Shown here one piece after another: positions 1 to 8,436 of a stretch of 64,000 nucleotides of DNA. The stretch comes from Prevotella sp. (lineage in GTDB: Bacteria; Bacteroidota; Bacteroidia; Bacteroidales; Bacteroidaceae): assembly GCA_022486815.1 (NCBI GenBank), contig JAKVJW010000007.1:50294-114293 (forward strand), written 5' to 3'. The first letter of the stretch is position 1, and every line of letters starts with the position of its first letter. A program made the translations under genes and the position numbers. The notes below the pieces were generated by a model that was not told where the DNA came from, searched no databases, and saw only the letters and a list, made by a program, of their open reading frames with translations.

Positions 1-432
1 AATGCTCGAGTCATATTCGGAGACCTGATTACCACAATAGACAAAAATAAACTTGAACATGTAAATAATGATCCGAATACTACCATCCATAAACAAGATG
101 AGGCAACGAAACAAGATGCTATAGCTGAGCGTTTACGTAATGTCATCATCAGCCAGGCTACGCAAAGAACTATTGATGCACATAAAAGCCAGTTCCAACA
201 AGATTTAGATGTCCGCGGTCTTCGAGGGGATGAAGCAATTAATTCCGTCCAGCATTTTATAGATGATGCTATTCTCATGAATGTACCTCGTGTCAGAATC
301 CTTCATGGAAAAGGTAATGGCATCCTAAGAAGTCTTATCCGACAGTATCTTGCCACGATTCCAAATGTAAATCATTTTGCAGATGAAAGTGTACAACTTG
401 GAGGTGCCGGAATCACTGTCGTCGATCTTTAA
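1..432 (+). CDS. mutS2: MutS2 C-terminal end (Smr domain), partial
   Basis: The window opens inside a reading frame that stays open from base 1 to a TAA at 430-432, giving 143 residues. The last 75 or so form a Smr domain: LDVRG near residue 70 and HGKGNG near residue 102 are its two signature motifs. A charged linker precedes it. In the MutS2 family this domain follows the ABC-type ATPase and is a nuclease or branched-DNA/ribosome-acting module. MutS2 is cytosolic and acts on recombination intermediates or collided ribosomes. The ATPase part lies before the window, so MutS2 rather than a stand-alone Smr protein is inferred from the linker and the strong family match. Confidence 0.85.
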   Translation, partial: NARVIFGDLITTIDKNKLEHVNNDPNTTIHKQDEATKQDAIAERLRNVIISQATQRTIDAHKSQFQQDLDVRGLRGDEAINSVQHFIDDAILMNVPRVRILHGKGNGILRSLIRQYLATIPNVNHFADESVQLGGAGITVVDL

Positions 433-543
433 TACGATTTGAGGATACCTTTCTATTCTGAAAAGACAACCATTGAATCCTGATACAAATGTTAAAAAAC
501 AAGTAAATCATTCAGAATTCTTTTCCAATTAAAATAAATTTTC

Positions 544-551
544 TATCTTTG
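544..551 (+). promoter_or_regulatory. -7 promoter box for the SRP RNA unit
   Basis: TATCTTTG fits the Bacteroidota TAnnTTTG -7 consensus. It lies about 26 bases before the first paired base of the SRP RNA stem, and no other gene start is near. It would drive the SRP RNA, the tRNA-like element and the terminator as one short transcript. Confidence 0.7.
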
Positions 552-576
552 CATCCGCTTGATAAAACAAGCTATA

Positions 577-674
577 CGGGCAAGTCTCTTACGGCCAGCT
601 CCTCTGGAATCCCCCAGGTTGGGAACGAAGCAAGGGTACAGAGTTGTAGCGGCGCGCTAAGAATCGCTTGCCCA
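577..674 (+). ncRNA. ffs: Signal recognition particle RNA, small bacterial type
   Basis: A 98-base element closed by GGGCAAG (578-584) pairing with CTTGCCC (667-673). The apical part at 611-636 has the SRP core: CCCC-AGG on one side, a GGGAAC-type tip, and GAAGCAAGGG on the other, which matches the asymmetric loop that binds Ffh in helix 8. Size and layout fit the roughly 100-base SRP RNA of Gram-negative bacteria. It scaffolds Ffh for co-translational targeting of membrane proteins. The ends are set by the pairing and are accurate to a few bases. Confidence 0.85.
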
Positions 675-677
675 CCT

Positions 678-752
678 GCCTTCTAAAGCTCATAGGAAGA
701 GCACAGGATGGTTTCATCTTGAAGGTTGCCGGTCCGATTCCGGCAGAAGGCA
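678..752 (+). ncRNA. tRNA-like element with aberrant anticodon arm
   Basis: Four bases after the SRP RNA lies a 75-base cloverleaf-like sequence. It has a perfect 7-bp acceptor stem (678-684 with 745-751), a D arm GCTC/GAGC with GG in the loop, and a perfect 5-bp T stem GCCGG/CCGGC with loop TCCGATT. The middle arm is abnormal. It pairs either as 5 bp with an 8-base loop or as 7 bp around GTTT, and neither gives a 7-base loop with U33 and a readable anticodon. There are three bases rather than two between acceptor and D stems, and no encoded CCA. It may be a decayed tRNA or a tRNA-mimicking small RNA; no amino acid can be assigned. Confidence 0.5.
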
Positions 753-760
753 CAATATCA

Positions 761-800
761 AAGGACAGTACACTATTTTAGTGAGACTGTCCTTATTTTT
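761..800 (+). terminator. Intrinsic terminator of the ffs unit
   Basis: AAGGACAGT (761-769) pairs with ACTGTCCTT (786-794), with an inner CACT/AGTG pairing, followed by ATTTTT. It sits nine bases after the tRNA-like element, so ffs and that element probably share one transcript. Confidence 0.8.
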
Positions 801-919
801 ATCCTTGACAAACTTTCTTTTTCTATTCATGAGTCCCTACTTGCACAGATTAAGATTTTTTGTTTATTCAAAAAAAGTAAAATTTCTGCCTATCCCTCTT
901 TTTTATGAAGGATTTTAAG

Positions 920-927
920 TATTTTTG
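920..927 (+). promoter_or_regulatory. -7 promoter box upstream of the DUF4199 gene
   Basis: TATTTTTG fits TAnnTTTG. It would leave an untranslated leader of about 110 bases before the ATG at 1046. No convincing small gene was seen in 801-1045. Confidence 0.45.
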
Positions 928-1045
928 CAAAGAATAAGCAGCTCTTGATAGAGATTTCACCAGTTTAAAAAACAGGCAAACTCTTTTTCATTGCAAAAGC
1001 AATATATAGACTCACCACCCTTTAGAAAATACAATTTGTTAGAAC

Positions 1046-1621
1046 ATGATTACATCACAAAATATCACACAAGTAAGAGCTTTCGCACGACAAGATGGAG
1101 TTTTTCTCTCTGTCTTGTGGATAGTGGGATTTCTCTGTACTATGCTATCAGTAAAAATGCCAATAATAGCACCAATAGGTGATTTTGCTGTTATTGCCAC
1201 TCCTTTTTTCGTAGCCTACAGACTGAAGAAATTCAGAGACGGTGCTTTGGAGGGTGTCATTTCTTTCCGAAGAGGTTTGCTCTATACTGCTGAAACTTTC
1301 TTCCATGCCGCTCTTATACTTGGAATCATACAGTATCTTTATTTCAAGTTTGGTGATATCAATGGCTTTCTGCAGCAATGGAATGATTCTTATACAATAA
1401 TCGCCAAAGCCTATAATCTGGACAAGATGCAGTCGCAGCAACTCAAGGAAGCTATTAGTATGATGAGTCCGGTAGCATGGGCATCCATGTTTTTTATCCT
1501 CGAACTATTCGGAGCCCTGATAGCAAGTCCCATCATTGCAGCTATCATGTCACGGCAGACCGCTCACAAACATATACAGAACGGTAACTCGGAGAATAAC
1601 AATAATTCAAAAAACATTTGA
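1046..1621 (+). CDS. DUF4199-type inner-membrane protein
   Basis: A 191-residue protein with four likely membrane segments (about residues 18-40, 42-58, 84-105 and 140-165) and a hydrophilic Asn-rich tail. This layout matches what I know as DUF4199, a Bacteroidota family of unknown function that is commonly encoded just before a family 2 glycosyltransferase, as here. The stop overlaps the region leading into the next gene, so the two are probably co-transcribed. A helper role for the glycosyltransferase is inferred from the pairing only. Confidence 0.75.
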   Translation: MITSQNITQVRAFARQDGVFLSVLWIVGFLCTMLSVKMPIIAPIGDFAVIATPFFVAYRLKKFRDGALEGVISFRRGLLYTAETFFHAALILGIIQYLYFKFGDINGFLQQWNDSYTIIAKAYNLDKMQSQQLKEAISMMSPVAWASMFFILELFGALIASPIIAAIMSRQTAHKHIQNGNSENNNNSKNI

Positions 1622-1638
1622 AATCCATTTTTAAAGAA

Positions 1639-2607
1639 ATGAACATATCTGTCATTATACCTCTTTACAACGAAGCAGAGTCTCTTCCTGAACTTTACAA
1701 CTGGATTGTAAAAGTCATGAACACTAATCACTACACCTATGAAATTATTTTCATAAACGATGGTTCAACTGACAATTCTTGGAAAGTAATTCAAAACTTA
1801 TCGAAAAAGTCAAACTCTGTGAGAGGTATCCGGTTCCGCCGTAATTATGGTAAGAGCCCTGCATTATATTGCGGATTCAAGGTTGCCCAAGGTGACGTAG
1901 TCATTACGATGGATGCTGATCTTCAAGATTCCCCGGAAGAGATACCCGGCTTATATAAGATGATTATGGAGGAAGACTACGATCTGGTTTCAGGGTATAA
2001 AAAGAAACGCTATGATCCTTTATCCAAAACCATTCCGACAAGACTTTTCAATGCAACTGCACGTTGGATCAGTGGAATTCATAATCTCCACGATTTCAAT
2101 TGTGGACTGAAAGCATACAAAAAGGTAGTCGTAAAGAATATTGAAGTTTACGGTGAGATGCACCGCTATATCCCCTACTTGGCAAAGAATGCAGGTTTTG
2201 ACAAGATCGGAGAAAAAGTGGTACACCATCAAGCTCGCAAATATGGCAGATCCAAATTCGGTGTTAGCCGATTCTTCAACGGCTATCTGGATTTGCTTAC
2301 ACTTTGGTTTCTTACTAATTTCGGTAAAAAGCCAATGCACGTGTTCGGATTTCTTGGGTCTATTGTTTTCTTCGTCGGTTTTATAGCACTCATTATCCTG
2401 GGGACAGATAAACTCATTGCTCTCCATGAAGGTATATACGGAAACTTGATTACAGACTCACCTTATTTCTTTATTGCCTTGACAACTATGGTATTGGGCA
2501 CTCAACTCTTCCTTGCAGGATTTATAGGAGATCTCATCAGTCGGCAGAACGTAAGACGAAACGACTATCAAATAGCTGAGGAAGTTCATTTAAATGACAA
2601 ACCCTAA
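1639..2607 (+). CDS. Family 2 glycosyltransferase, polyprenyl-phosphate type
   Basis: 322 residues from the ATG at 1639. An upstream in-frame TTG at 1618 is less likely because the family begins at MNISVIIPLYNE. The N-terminal GT-A domain (about residues 1-225) has VIIPLYNE, the INDGSTD motif and the metal-binding DAD in MDADLQDSPEE near residue 95. Two hydrophobic segments close to the C-terminus (about 240-262 and 270-302) anchor it in the inner membrane. This is the architecture of GtrB/DPM1-like enzymes that move a sugar from a nucleotide donor to polyprenyl phosphate. The donor sugar cannot be read from sequence. It pairs with the DUF4199 protein upstream. Confidence 0.85.
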   Translation: MNISVIIPLYNEAESLPELYNWIVKVMNTNHYTYEIIFINDGSTDNSWKVIQNLSKKSNSVRGIRFRRNYGKSPALYCGFKVAQGDVVITMDADLQDSPEEIPGLYKMIMEEDYDLVSGYKKKRYDPLSKTIPTRLFNATARWISGIHNLHDFNCGLKAYKKVVVKNIEVYGEMHRYIPYLAKNAGFDKIGEKVVHHQARKYGRSKFGVSRFFNGYLDLLTLWFLTNFGKKPMHVFGFLGSIVFFVGFIALIILGTDKLIALHEGIYGNLITDSPYFFIALTTMVLGTQLFLAGFIGDLISRQNVRRNDYQIAEEVHLNDKP

Positions 2608-2650
2608 AGAGAAATTTATCATATCAATTTTCCAAATAATTGTATCCATT

Positions 2651-2689
2651 AAGGAAACGATTTATTTGATCACTTCCTTTTAGAAGGAA
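2651..2689 (+). promoter_or_regulatory. Possible alternative hairpins before the DUF6452-type gene
   Basis: TTCCTT (2674-2679) can pair with AAGGAA at 2684-2689, which forms a tight hairpin over the purine stretch just before the ATG at 2696. It can also pair with an identical AAGGAA at 2651-2656. The two pairings exclude each other and could open or close the start site. Function is speculative. Confidence 0.3.
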
Positions 2690-2695
2690 TAATTT

Positions 2696-3223
2696 ATGAA
2701 AACAAAAAGGATAAAAAAAAGATCCGGAAGAGAAAGGGCTTTTCGCATAGTCACGATAGTTACTCTCTTAGCAGGTTTTCTACTGACAGGATGTTCTAGT
2801 TTAGATTGCCCTTACGAAAACAGGGTCTATACGAAATATCAGCTAAAAGGTGATGTGAAAATGCTTTTGGATACGCTAACCGTAACGACCAACCGCATCT
2901 CAGATGGCTCAGATACCATACTTCTGAATCAAGCTGTAAAGATAGACAGTTTCGAATTGCCAATGAGTTATGTCAATGCACAGGATGTATTTCACTTCCA
3001 CATTAAGAGAACTGATAAACAGACCTTTACAGATACAGTAATAGTAAACAAGAAAGACCAAACTCATTTTGAATCTGTTGATTGCAATCCTGCCTACTTT
3101 CATACCCTCACAGGCATAAGCTATACTACTCATGCCATTGATTCTATCGTCATACATAACACTCAAGTGAACTATGATGTCTCACAACCACATTTCTATA
3201 TTTATTTCCGCTATCACGATTAG
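2696..3223 (+). CDS. DUF6452-type lipoprotein
   Basis: 175 residues. A basic N-terminus and hydrophobic stretch lead to a lipobox (LLTGC, Cys near residue 33), so it is probably a lipid-anchored envelope protein. The mature part is beta-rich and contains no known catalytic motif. It resembles the family I know as DUF6452, which in Bacteroidales is usually next to a DUF6048 gene, as it is here. The next gene starts 50 bases before this one ends, so translation is likely coupled. Function unknown; the family name is from memory. Confidence 0.65.
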   Translation: MKTKRIKKRSGRERAFRIVTIVTLLAGFLLTGCSSLDCPYENRVYTKYQLKGDVKMLLDTLTVTTNRISDGSDTILLNQAVKIDSFELPMSYVNAQDVFHFHIKRTDKQTFTDTVIVNKKDQTHFESVDCNPAYFHTLTGISYTTHAIDSIVIHNTQVNYDVSQPHFYIYFRYHD

Positions 3224-3884
3224 TATGTCACTCCTATGGAGTCCTGACATAAATGCTCGGCAAATATTCCCTAAGACGAAGAATCGTCCGACAACCAAAG
3301 CCATAGCTGATACAACAGCTACCTTCCGCGGTTTCCAAGTGACATTCGACCTCTTGGGGGCTGCCCAAATGTGGCTTAGCGATTATGGTCAGTATGAAAC
3401 GGCTTTGAGAGTGGATATCAAAGACAAATACTTTCCTATTGTAGAGTTAGGATATGGCAAAGCTGACGCCAAGGATGAATCGACCAATCTGCATTATAAA
3501 GCAAATGCACCTTATATCCGGATAGGATTAGATTTTAATTTACTTAAAAACAAACATGACATATATAGACTTTACGGTGGCTTTCGTTATGCCTTTACCT
3601 CCTATAAGTTCGATGTTACAAGTCCGGGAGTAACCGATCCTGTCTGGGGAGGAATCGCGCCATACAGTGCTAAAGACATACAAGTTCATTACCAGTGGAT
3701 AGAAGCAGTAGCAGGAGTAGATGTTAAAATCTCTGGTCCTATACATTTAGGATGGAGCGTAAGATGCCGGCGACGCCTTTTCCATAATGATGGAAATATC
3801 GGGAACACTTGGTATGTACCAGGATTTGGTAAACAAGGAGGGAGCAGACTAGGAGGTACATTCAATCTGATCTTCCAGTTTTAA
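3174..3884 (+). CDS. DUF6048-type outer-membrane protein
   Basis: 236 residues starting at a double ATG (3174 and 3177) inside the upstream gene, in another frame. An N-terminal hydrophobic stretch looks like a signal peptide. The rest has alternating aromatic strands and ends in FNLIFQF, a C-terminal aromatic residue typical of outer-membrane beta-barrels. It fits the family I know as DUF6048, whose partner is the DUF6452 lipoprotein upstream. The pair may form an outer-membrane complex, which is inferred from conserved adjacency. No enzyme motif was seen. Confidence 0.65.
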   Translation: MMSHNHISIFISAITISMSLLWSPDINARQIFPKTKNRPTTKAIADTTATFRGFQVTFDLLGAAQMWLSDYGQYETALRVDIKDKYFPIVELGYGKADAKDESTNLHYKANAPYIRIGLDFNLLKNKHDIYRLYGGFRYAFTSYKFDVTSPGVTDPVWGGIAPYSAKDIQVHYQWIEAVAGVDVKISGPIHLGWSVRCRRRLFHNDGNIGNTWYVPGFGKQGGSRLGGTFNLIFQF

Positions 3885-3953
3885 ACAGCATCGGAAAGTA
3901 AATACTACTTTATTTAAAATAACACGATTACAAGAACTGAAATATCAAATCTT

Positions 3954-5030
3954 ATGAATAAAAGAAATCGCAAAAGACTAAGATGGCAGATTCCATTCCT
4001 CTTTCTTCTGATTATTGGAACAGTCTACATAATCCGTCAGCAACGGTCTCAGCCTTATCAGAAAGACACAGGGTTTATTTTTGGTACAGTATACCATATC
4101 ACTTATCAGAATGACAAAGATCTACAGACAGGCATTGACGAGGCACTTCATGAGGTTGATGCTTCCCTCTCACCCTTTAACCCCCAGTCTATTATTACAC
4201 AGGTCAACCAAAACAAGACCGTTAAACTCAATAAGATGTTCACCGATGTTTTCTCTTTAGCTGAAGAGGTATCTTCAGAGACAGACGGAGCATTCGACAT
4301 CACGGTAGCTCCTCTGGTTAATACATGGGGCTTCGGTTTCAAAAAGGGAAAAGCTCCTGCTCCAGCAATTGTGGATAGTTTGAAGTCTTTTGTCGGATTC
4401 AATAAGGTTAAACTTATCAATGGGAAAATCGTCAAACAGGACCCTCGTGTCATGCTTGACTGCTCTGGCATAGCCAAAGGCTATGGCTGTGATGTCGTAG
4501 CTGATTTCCTGAGAAAAAATGGCATCAAGAACTTTATTGTTGAAATCGGTGGAGAGATTGTAGCCAATGGCATTGATCAGAAGCGTGTTCCCTGGCACAT
4601 CGGGGTGACTAAACCAACTGACGACTCTCTGAATACAAATCAGGAAATTGAGACCATCCTCAATGTTACAGATATAGCAATGGCTACAAGCGGAAATTAT
4701 CGAAATTTTTATTATAAGGGAGGACGAAAGTTTGCTCATACCATTGACCCTCATACCGGCTATCCCGTCCAACACAGTTTGCTATCTTCTACTGTTCTCG
4801 CAAAAAACTGTGCGACCGCTGATGCCTATGCTACTGCATTTATGGTTCTCGGTGTAAACGGCGCAAAAGCTATACTCAGGAAGCATCCAGAACTTATGGT
4901 CTATTTTATCTATGCTGATGATAAGGGAAAACTTAAAGAATGGTATTCTCCAGGCTTGAAAGATAAAATTGCCGATGATCAGTTGAACACGGTCCAAAAA
5001 CAACATCATGGCCGAACTAAGAGTTTATGA
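3954..5030 (+). CDS. apbE: FAD:protein FMN transferase ApbE
   Basis: 358 residues. An N-terminal membrane segment (about residues 11-27) places it on the periplasmic side. Family motifs are clear: FGTVYHITY, DGAFDITVAPLVNTWGFG, DCSGIAKGYGCDVVA and the C-terminal MATSGNYRNF...HTIDPHTGYPV. ApbE moves FMN from FAD to a Thr in flavoproteins, typically subunits of the Rnf or Nqr complexes, none of which is in this window. The Cys of a lipobox is not seen, so it is probably anchored by the helix. Its 3' end overlaps the Crp-type gene by 23 bases, suggesting one transcript. Confidence 0.92.
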   Translation: MNKRNRKRLRWQIPFLFLLIIGTVYIIRQQRSQPYQKDTGFIFGTVYHITYQNDKDLQTGIDEALHEVDASLSPFNPQSIITQVNQNKTVKLNKMFTDVFSLAEEVSSETDGAFDITVAPLVNTWGFGFKKGKAPAPAIVDSLKSFVGFNKVKLINGKIVKQDPRVMLDCSGIAKGYGCDVVADFLRKNGIKNFIVEIGGEIVANGIDQKRVPWHIGVTKPTDDSLNTNQEIETILNVTDIAMATSGNYRNFYYKGGRKFAHTIDPHTGYPVQHSLLSSTVLAKNCATADAYATAFMVLGVNGAKAILRKHPELMVYFIYADDKGKLKEWYSPGLKDKIADDQLNTVQKQHHGRTKSL

Positions 5031-5775
5031 CCAACTCCTGAAACTGCCTCTTTTTTTAGGGCTCAGCCGTGATGACCTCTCCAAGGTCATCTCCCATACC
5101 CCTTTCGGCTTCTTAAAATACCATAAAGGGAAAATGGTGATCATGGAGAATGAACCATGCGACCGTCTCTATTTTCTATTGAAAGGCACACTTAATGCGG
5201 AATCCTCAGCTGATGACCACAGTTATCGTTTCATCGAAGAGCTATCTGCTCCTGAGGTTCTGCAACCTGAACGGCTATTCGGACTACACCAACGTTTCAC
5301 AAAAAATTTTATTTGTAAAACAGAAGTTAGCCTGATAACCTTAGAAAAAGTGGAAGTAATGAAACTTTCACAAGAATTCAGCATCTTCCGACTTAATCTC
5401 CTCAACATCATCAGTGCAAAAACACAGAAACTTTCCAGATACCCCTGGCGAAGAGCTCCTCAAGACATAGGGCATCGCATAGCCCGCTTTCTGGAATCAC
5501 ATTGTGATCGTCCTGCAGGTCCTAAGACCGTATATATCAGAATGATAGACCTTGCAAAAGAACTCAACGAAAGTCGGTTGGATATATCCCGTGCCTTAAA
5601 TCAGTTGAGTCATCACGGCCTTGCCACACTCTCACGCGGAAAGATTATTATTCCCGCACTGGAAAAATTGCTTATGGATAATAACCTTGAGAATATCACG
5701 ATCCACAAAAGGGCAGAAACTGAGAAGAAAAATAATGTCAACTCACTTTATAGGAAGCAATTTACAAAGGGATGA
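5008..5775 (+). CDS. Crp/Fnr-family transcription regulator
   Basis: 255 residues. An N-terminal cyclic-nucleotide-binding fold (about 10-150) includes the PCDRLYFLLKGTL strand-turn, and a C-terminal winged helix (about 160-225) has DLAKELNESRLDISRALNQLSHHG as recognition region. The Cys cluster needed for an Fnr iron-sulfur sensor is absent, and the phosphate-binding cassette for cAMP is not obvious, so the signal is unknown. The start lies inside apbE, so the two are probably translated together. A Bacteroidota-type regulator of envelope or metabolic genes is the most I can say. Confidence 0.85.
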   Translation: MAELRVYDQLLKLPLFLGLSRDDLSKVISHTPFGFLKYHKGKMVIMENEPCDRLYFLLKGTLNAESSADDHSYRFIEELSAPEVLQPERLFGLHQRFTKNFICKTEVSLITLEKVEVMKLSQEFSIFRLNLLNIISAKTQKLSRYPWRRAPQDIGHRIARFLESHCDRPAGPKTVYIRMIDLAKELNESRLDISRALNQLSHHGLATLSRGKIIIPALEKLLMDNNLENITIHKRAETEKKNNVNSLYRKQFTKG

Positions 5776-5825
5776 AATAGATGTTAAATTCAGCAATTTA
5801 ATATCTGAAAAGCGACAATTTTCAC

Positions 5826-5833
5826 TACCTTTG
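5826..5833 (+). promoter_or_regulatory. -7 promoter box of the M3 peptidase operon
   Basis: TACCTTTG fits TAnnTTTG and ends 20 bases before the ATG at 5854, which leaves a leader of only about 15 bases. Confidence 0.7.
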
Positions 5834-5853
5834 TATCAAAATAGAGAAAGAGC

Positions 5854-7974
5854 ATGACAAAAAACGAAGTAGAGAAGCAAAAACACCAGAATCCATTTTT
5901 CCTTCCTTATGGCACACCGCATCTTACGGTTCCATTTAATCTCATATCTGCCCAAGATTATGAAGAAGCTATTCTTGAAGGTATTCGTCGTGAAGATGAA
6001 GAGATTGAACGAATCATAAATAATCCGGAGTCCCCTACTTTCGATAATACTCTTGATTGGGAAGATAAAAGTAAAGGTGATCACTATTACGATCTTCTGA
6101 ATCGGGTTTCTACCGTTTTTTCATGCATGCTAAGTGCTGAAACCAATGACCAACTTGAAGCGCTGGCGCAAAAGTTAAGTCCTATCCTGACCAAACATGC
6201 TAACGACATTAGTCTGAACCAGAAGTTATTCGAAAGAATCAAATATGTACATGATCACCATGGCACTCTGACTCCTGAAGAAAGCATGCTTCTGGACAAA
6301 AGTTATGAAGGATTCGTCAGGAGTGGTGCATTGCTTGATGATGATGGCAAGAATCATCTAAGGGAATTGACAGAACAATGTGGTCTGCTTACTTTGCAAT
6401 TTTCTCAAAACTTATTAAAGGAAAATAAAGCCTTCTCATTGAATCTTACTGATTCTGAAGAACTTGACGGACTGCCACAATCCTCCTTGGATGCAGCAGA
6501 ACACATAGAACAAGGTAAAAAGGTATGGACTTTTACACTTGATTATCCCAGTTATTCTCCTTTTATGACTTATTCTACTCGCCGGGATCTCCGTGAAAAA
6601 ATGTATCGGGCCAAGAATACAGTCTGTACCCATAATAACAAGGAAAATAATATCGAGATTTGTCGTCAACTTGTAAACAAGCGTTTGCAAATCGCACAAC
6701 TACTGGGGTATCCTACTTATGCTGACTATGTCCTGAAGGAGCGCATGGCAGGAAACACCAAAACCGTTTATAAACTTTTTGATGATCTTATCAAAGCCTA
6801 TAAGCCAACTGCTTTGCAAGAAGTAGCAGAAGTAAACTCCATAGCTCAAGAAGAAGAAGGGCCAGACTTCAAGATGGAACCTTGGGATTTCAGCTATTAT
6901 TCCCATCAACTCCAGATGAAGAAATATCATCTGGATGCCGAAATGCTTCGCCCCTATTTCGAACTTTCCAAGGTGATTAAAGGTGTTTTCAGCCTGGCAA
7001 CCCGTCTCTATGGAATAACTTTTAAATACAATCCCAACATTCCGGTCTACCATCCCGACGTCAAAGCTTACGAAGTATATGATAAAGATGGTAGTTACTT
7101 AGCCGTACTCTACACAGACTTCCACCCACGTAAGGGGAAAAAAGAGGGAGCCTGGATGACTGAATTTCAGGAGCAGTGGATTGAAAAAGACGGAAAAAAC
7201 ATCCGCCCTCATGTGAGCATCGTAATGAATCTCACCAAACCTACAACTAGAAAACCGGCATTATTGACATGGAGTGAAGTACAAACCTTCCTGCATGAGT
7301 TCGGACATGCTCTTCATGGGATGTTTGCCAATACTCGTTTCTCAAGCCTATCCGGCACCAATGTGTGGTGGGATTTTGTAGAACTTCCTTCGCAATTTAT
7401 GGAGAACTTTGCCGTAGAAAAAGATTTTCTGCAAACCTTCGCTTTTCACTATAAAACCAAAGAGCCGATTCCAGACGAACTCATTGACCGCATCGTCAAA
7501 AGCCGGAATTTTCTCATGGCATACAGTTGCATGCGACAGGTTAGTTTCGGATTGCTGGACATGGCTTACTATACAAGGACCGCTCCACTGACCGAAGACT
7601 TGATTGCTTTTGAGCAAAAGTCTCAGGCTCCTGTTAAACTTTTACAAGTACTTCCGGAAAGCTGCATGACGGTACAGTTCTCACACATCATGTCAGGTGG
7701 ATACGCTGCCAGTTACTACAGTTATAAATGGGCGGAAGTACTTGATGCTGATGCCTTCAGTGTCTTTAAGAAGAATGGAATATTCGACCGTGCTACTGCA
7801 CAACGGTTCCGCGATTGTATTCTTTCAAAGGGAGGGACAGAACATCCGATGACACTTTATAAACGCTTCCGTGGTCAGGAGCCGACCATTGATGCACTAT
7901 TAGAGCGCAATGGCATCAAGCATCAAAAACTCTCTAAAAATCAGGAAAATGACGCAAGAAGAAAAACAATATAA
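5854..7974 (+). CDS. M3-family zinc oligopeptidase (Dcp/OpdA-like)
   Basis: 706 residues, the usual length for M3 peptidases. The zinc-binding HEFGHALH motif is at about residues 481-488, followed about 25 residues later by the WDFVELPSQFMENF segment that supplies the third ligand. No signal peptide is visible, so the enzyme should be cytosolic and degrade short peptides, for example after signal-peptide or protein turnover. Dcp (dipeptidyl carboxypeptidase) and OpdA (oligopeptidase) cannot be told apart with certainty; the Bacteroidota members are usually called Dcp. The dCMP deaminase gene begins 26 bases before it ends. Confidence 0.92.
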   Translation: MTKNEVEKQKHQNPFFLPYGTPHLTVPFNLISAQDYEEAILEGIRREDEEIERIINNPESPTFDNTLDWEDKSKGDHYYDLLNRVSTVFSCMLSAETNDQLEALAQKLSPILTKHANDISLNQKLFERIKYVHDHHGTLTPEESMLLDKSYEGFVRSGALLDDDGKNHLRELTEQCGLLTLQFSQNLLKENKAFSLNLTDSEELDGLPQSSLDAAEHIEQGKKVWTFTLDYPSYSPFMTYSTRRDLREKMYRAKNTVCTHNNKENNIEICRQLVNKRLQIAQLLGYPTYADYVLKERMAGNTKTVYKLFDDLIKAYKPTALQEVAEVNSIAQEEEGPDFKMEPWDFSYYSHQLQMKKYHLDAEMLRPYFELSKVIKGVFSLATRLYGITFKYNPNIPVYHPDVKAYEVYDKDGSYLAVLYTDFHPRKGKKEGAWMTEFQEQWIEKDGKNIRPHVSIVMNLTKPTTRKPALLTWSEVQTFLHEFGHALHGMFANTRFSSLSGTNVWWDFVELPSQFMENFAVEKDFLQTFAFHYKTKEPIPDELIDRIVKSRNFLMAYSCMRQVSFGLLDMAYYTRTAPLTEDLIAFEQKSQAPVKLLQVLPESCMTVQFSHIMSGGYAASYYSYKWAEVLDADAFSVFKKNGIFDRATAQRFRDCILSKGGTEHPMTLYKRFRGQEPTIDALLERNGIKHQKLSKNQENDARRKTI

Positions 7975-8422
7975 GAACAAACAACATCTGTTGGATATTC
8001 GCTATTTGCGCATGGCCCGTATCTGGGCAGAAAACAGTTATTGCAAAAGACGAAAGGTCGGAGCACTGGTAGTTAAAGACAAAATGATTATCAGTGACGG
8101 TTATAATGGTACTCCAAGTGGATTTGAGAACATCTGTGAAGATAACAATGGACTGACCAAACCTTACGTTCTTCATGCTGAAGCAAATGCAATTACCAAA
8201 CTCGCCCGAAGTTCCAATAACAGTTATGGGAGTACTCTTTACGTTACAACTTCACCTTGCATCGAATGTGCTAAACTGATTATTCAAGCTGGTATTAAAC
8301 GAGTGGTATATGGCGAGAAATATCGACTTAATGATGGCATTAATTTACTCACTCGTGCAGGAATCGAAGTTCTCTATTTGAATATTGAAGAGGAAGAACA
8401 GTCCTCAATACAATCTAAATAA
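7949..8422 (+). CDS. dCMP/deoxycytidylate deaminase family protein
   Basis: 157 residues from the ATG at 7949, which is preceded by AGGAAA. A farther ATG at 7910 would add an unlikely tail inside the peptidase gene. Zinc-site motifs are complete: HAEANAI and TSPCIECA, separated by the usual spacing. The NGTPSGFENICED segment is characteristic of the dCMP deaminase/ComEB group. It converts dCMP to dUMP and so feeds thymidylate synthesis. It sits between peptidase genes and shares their transcript without an obvious functional link. Confidence 0.9.
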   Translation: MTQEEKQYKNKQHLLDIRYLRMARIWAENSYCKRRKVGALVVKDKMIISDGYNGTPSGFENICEDNNGLTKPYVLHAEANAITKLARSSNNSYGSTLYVTTSPCIECAKLIIQAGIKRVVYGEKYRLNDGINLLTRAGIEVLYLNIEEEEQSSIQSK

Positions 8423-8436
8423 GCAACTATTTACCC

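Noticed and set aside
726..908. 60-codon open frame after the tRNA-like element
   Set aside because: It overlaps the tRNA-like RNA and its terminator and has no coding character.
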